From: Peptococcaceae bacterium
GTDB taxonomy: Bacteria > Bacillota > DSM-12270 > Thermacetogeniales > Thermacetogeniaceae
Direction: 5' to 3'
Assembly: GCA_003132605.1 (NCBI GenBank)
Contig: PKYJ01000132.1
Span: forward strand, 1-8,162
DNA length: 8,162 bases
Position numbers and translations under genes: made by a program. Position 1 is the first letter of the stretch; each line of letters opens with the position of its first letter. The notes under the pieces are model-generated. The model did not search any database. It saw nothing but the letters and a program-made list of their open reading frames with translations, and was not told where the DNA came from. Below are positions 5,887 to 8,162 of this stretch, one piece after another.

Positions 5887-7566
5887 TCAAACCTGCTTCA
5901 GGATCTGTTCCGCATGAATGCGGGTGATCTCTTCATCTTCGGCGCCGCCGAGCATTCTGGCCAGTTCCGCTACCCGTGACCGGTAATCCATGAGCTTGAC
6001 CACAGTCCGGGTCAGGTCGCCGGTGATCACTTTTTCAATATTGAAATGCCTGGCGCCTCTACCTGCGATGTGGGGAGAATGCGTCACGCACAAGACCTGC
6101 CTGTGACTGGCCAGGACGCCCAGACGGTCGGCGACGGCCTGAAGCGTTCTGCCGCCGATACCGGTATCGATCTCATCGAAGATCAGGGTCGGGATCTCAT
6201 CGTTGTCAGCGAAGATCACCTTGAGGGCCAGCATCACCCGGGACATCTCTCCACCGGAAGCAATCCTGGCCAGGGGCTTGAGTGGTTCGCCAGGGTTGGC
6301 GCTGAACAGGAATTCCAACTGGTCGCAGCCCCAGCATCTCGGCCCCGGGGTACTCTCCCACCTGGTGTCAAAGCGGGCATTCTTCATGCCCAGACCCTGC
6401 AGTTCGCCCTGCACGGCCTCGATGAAGGCAGCCGCCTTCTGATGCCGCAACTCGGACAGGACGCCGGCTGCAGTCTCATATGACCGGAGTCCTCGCTGAT
6501 ACTCCGCCTCCAGTTCCCGGGAGCGTGACTGGCGCTCTTTCAGATTATCCAGCTCGGCGGAGGCGCCATCCCAGAATACGACCACGTCCGCCAGCGAGGG
6601 CCCATATTTGCGGGCGAGACCCCTCAGGGCATGCAACCGCTCCTCGACCTCGCTGGCCCGAGCGGGGTCATACTCCAGCAGTTCCCGGTAACGGCGCAGA
6701 GCGTCGGCAACATCATCCAGCCTGTACTGCACCTCCGCCAAAAGGGCGGAAATGTCTCCTACCGAGGCATCGTACCGGGACATCTCCCGCAGGCTGGAGG
6801 CAGCCCTGCTCAGCAGGTCATAGGCTGCAGTCCGGCGGTCATCGCCCTCGAACAGGTCCAGCGCCGCCTCCCTTGCAAGATCGGCCAACCTTTCGGCGTG
6901 GCGCAGGCGCTCGGCTTCCTGCTGCAGCACATCCTCCTCGCCAGGGATGGGCTTGAGCCGCCCAATCTCTTCCACGGCGCCGTTCAGATAATCTATGCGC
7001 CCGCCGATCTCCTTCTCTGCGGCGTTCGCTGCGGAGCGCTCGGTTGCCAGTTCAGACAGGCGATTGCAGAGATCCGCCACTAAAAACAGTTGGCGGGAGA
7101 TCTCGTCACCGCCAAAGCGGTCAAAAAGCTCCCGGTGCTTGTCCACTTTCAACAACGACTGGTGCTCATGCTGTCCGTGCAGGTCCACCAGCATCTCTCC
7201 CAGGGTGCGATACATGGCCAGGGGCACAGCCCTGCCATTGATCCGGCAAGCGCTCCGGCCGTTGGCCGTAATCTCCCTGGACAGCAGCAGCGAGCAGTCC
7301 TCGCTGGCCGTCATGCCGAATTCAGTCAGCTTCTCACTTACCCGTGGAAGCTGGACACAGTCAAACAGGCCCTCGACGATCGCCTTTTCGGCCCCGGTGC
7401 GCACCAGGTCGCCGGATGCCCGTCCGCCGATCAGGATGTTCATGGCATCAACCAGGATCGACTTGCCGGCTCCGGTCTCCCCGGTCAGGACGTTCAACCC
7501 GGATCCCAGGTCGAGGCCAATGTGCTCGATCAATGCCAAGTTGTCAACAGTGAGTTGAACCAGCAT
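5887..7566 (-). CDS. recN: DNA repair protein RecN
   Basis: SMC-like ATPase that gathers broken DNA ends early in recombinational double-strand break repair, in the cytoplasm on the nucleoid. It has 559 residues, the usual full length. Walker A is GETGAGKS (29-36). A Q-loop-like stretch, DLHGQHEHQSLL, is at about 128-139. A long, mostly helical middle (about 150-385) would form the coiled coil. The ABC signature SGGEMSR starts at 437, Walker B LIFDEIDTG is at about 461-469, and the switch histidine is in CVTHSPH (H496). The RecN C-terminal hallmark ELARMLGG is at 534-541. The start is ATG at 7566, with GAGGAAGAG just upstream. It lies 73 nt after argR, the standard Firmicute neighbour, with no terminator between, so both may share a transcript. 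Most motifs are standard; CWGCDQLEF before the FLFSANPGEP block has an unusual pair of Cys. Confidence 0.97.
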   Translation of the reverse strand: MLVQLTVDNLALIEHIGLDLGSGLNVLTGETGAGKSILVDAMNILIGGRASGDLVRTGAEKAIVEGLFDCVQLPRVSEKLTEFGMTASEDCSLLLSREITANGRSACRINGRAVPLAMYRTLGEMLVDLHGQHEHQSLLKVDKHRELFDRFGGDEISRQLFLVADLCNRLSELATERSAANAAEKEIGGRIDYLNGAVEEIGRLKPIPGEEDVLQQEAERLRHAERLADLAREAALDLFEGDDRRTAAYDLLSRAASSLREMSRYDASVGDISALLAEVQYRLDDVADALRRYRELLEYDPARASEVEERLHALRGLARKYGPSLADVVVFWDGASAELDNLKERQSRSRELEAEYQRGLRSYETAAGVLSELRHQKAAAFIEAVQGELQGLGMKNARFDTRWESTPGPRCWGCDQLEFLFSANPGEPLKPLARIASGGEMSRVMLALKVIFADNDEIPTLIFDEIDTGIGGRTLQAVADRLGVLASHRQVLCVTHSPHIAGRGARHFNIEKVITGDLTRTVVKLMDYRSRVAELARMLGGAEDEEITRIHAEQILKQV

Positions 7567-7639
7567 CTTCTCTTCCTCGCTTCGCCAACATTCAACAAGC
7601 CCCTCGTCTTCAGGCCCGGGTCTCTGGTTTGAAGAGTGG

Positions 7640-8098
7640 CTACTTCAAGAGGAACTCGAGCTTCTTCGTCAGTTCCGGCACATCCTCAGCGGGTTTGACC
7701 ACCACCAGGATGGCATCATCTCCGGCCACAGTGCCGATGATCTCGCGCCAGCCGCTCTGGTCCAGGGCTGAGGCCACGCCCTGTGCCGCTCCCGGGAGCG
7801 TGTGGATTACGACCAGGTTCCCACTGCAATCGTATTTGACGACAGCCTCCTGAAAGAGGCGGCGCAGGCGGTCATGGATCCTGGCCGGATCGGGCTGTCC
7901 GCCCTGCGGCTTGGCATACCGGTAAGAGTCACCCCCCACCGGTGTTTTGACCAGTTGCAACTCCTTGATATCGCGTGAGACCGTGGCCTGAGTGGCGGTG
8001 ATTCCCCTCACCCTCAGGGCCTCGGCCAGGTCTTCCTGCGTCATGATCGTTCTCTCGTTGATAATCTCCAGGATCAACTGCTGCCGACGCAATTTCAA
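7640..8098 (-). CDS. argR: Arginine repressor ArgR (AhrC)
   Basis: Hexameric arginine-sensing transcription factor that represses arginine biosynthesis genes and, in Bacillus, activates catabolic ones. The product has 152 residues. A winged helix-turn-helix occupies about 1-68, with the recognition segment ATQATVSRDIKELQLVK containing the conserved S41-R42. The C-terminal oligomerisation and arginine-binding domain has GTVAGDDAILVV, with ligand-binding D127-D128. I chose the TTG at 8098: GGGAGGTGA lies eight bases upstream, and the product then begins MKLRRQQLIL like other family members. The GTG at 8107, three codons earlier, is part of the ribosome site itself and is unlikely to be the start. 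The gene precedes recN, as is usual in Firmicutes. No convincing ARG box is visible in the 64 bases upstream that fall inside the window. Confidence 0.95.
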   Translation of the reverse strand: MKLRRQQLILEIINERTIMTQEDLAEALRVRGITATQATVSRDIKELQLVKTPVGGDSYRYAKPQGGQPDPARIHDRLRRLFQEAVVKYDCSGNLVVIHTLPGAAQGVASALDQSGWREIIGTVAGDDAILVVVKPAEDVPELTKKLEFLLK

Positions 8099-8128
8099 CG
8101 AGTTCACCTCCCTTCAACTGGGTCTTGG

Positions 8129-8162
8129 CTTCAGAGGGTTGATTGCTTTTCCCCCACTGAAG
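8129..8162. repeat. Inverted repeat upstream of argR, at the window edge
   Basis: CTTCAGAGGG (8129-8138) pairs with CCCACTGAAG (8153-8162): nine of ten pairs with one central mismatch and a 14-base loop. On the minus strand no T run follows, so it is not a terminator for an upstream minus-strand gene. It could be an operator dyad before argR or lie within the end of the preceding gene, which is out of view. Confidence 0.35.

Noticed and set aside
106..7853. Many long open frames on the plus strand and in alternative minus frames
   Set aside because: They lie opposite or inside well-supported minus-strand genes, have low-complexity composition typical of GC-rich shadow frames and no recognisable family features.
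8105..8107. GTG at 8107 as the argR start
   Set aside because: This GTG is part of the ribosome site GGGAGGTGA; the TTG at 8098 has correct spacing and gives the usual N-terminus.

Overview
The window reads as ordinary chromosomal DNA from an endospore-forming Firmicute. The gene set (spo0A, spoIVB, spoIIM), the argR-recN-spoIVB-spo0A order, the fairly GC-rich sequence and the frequent TTG/GTG starts fit best with the anaerobic Peptococcaceae/Desulfotomaculum-Pelotomaculum type of lineage. That placement is an inference from gene content and style, not a sequence search. Every supported gene lies on the minus strand, so transcription runs from high to low coordinates. I see no mobile element, CRISPR array, rRNA or tRNA.

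Read in the direction of transcription, the order is: argR (arginine repressor), recN (SMC-like repair ATPase), spoIVB (S55 serine protease that signals from forespore to mother cell), spo0A (master regulator of sporulation entry), an M20 metallopeptidase of the PepT/YqjE type, spoIIM (membrane protein of engulfment), a small one-pass membrane protein in the position of YqzK/DUF4227, xerD (chromosome-dimer recombinase), and the first 40 codons of deoB (phosphopentomutase), cut by the left edge. argR, recN and spoIVB are closely spaced and could share a transcript. About 180 nt separate spoIVB from spo0A and carry the best promoter candidate in the window, a sigma-H-like element overlapping a perfect TATAAT. 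The M20 gene starts only 14 nt after spo0A and is probably cotranscribed with it. A gap of about 200 nt before spoIIM holds a possible 13-codon leader ORF with a strong ribosome binding site and an internal stem-loop. A convincing intrinsic terminator follows the small membrane protein, and a weaker one precedes it. The xerD and deoB reading frames overlap.

The genes link arginine control and DNA repair to the entry, engulfment and intercompartmental signalling steps of sporulation, followed by chromosome resolution and nucleoside metabolism. In Bacillus subtilis, as I recall, the ahrC-recN-spoIVB-spo0A and spoIIM-fur-yqzK-ripX-drm groups lie in the same chromosomal region but apart. Here they are joined directly, with only the M20 peptidase between them and no fur gene. 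I found no clear sign of an undescribed system. The points most worth checking are the leader ORF and hairpin before spoIIM, the 5' region of spo0A, an out-of-frame ATG ORF that may compete with the spoIVB start, and the spo0A-peptidase coupling.
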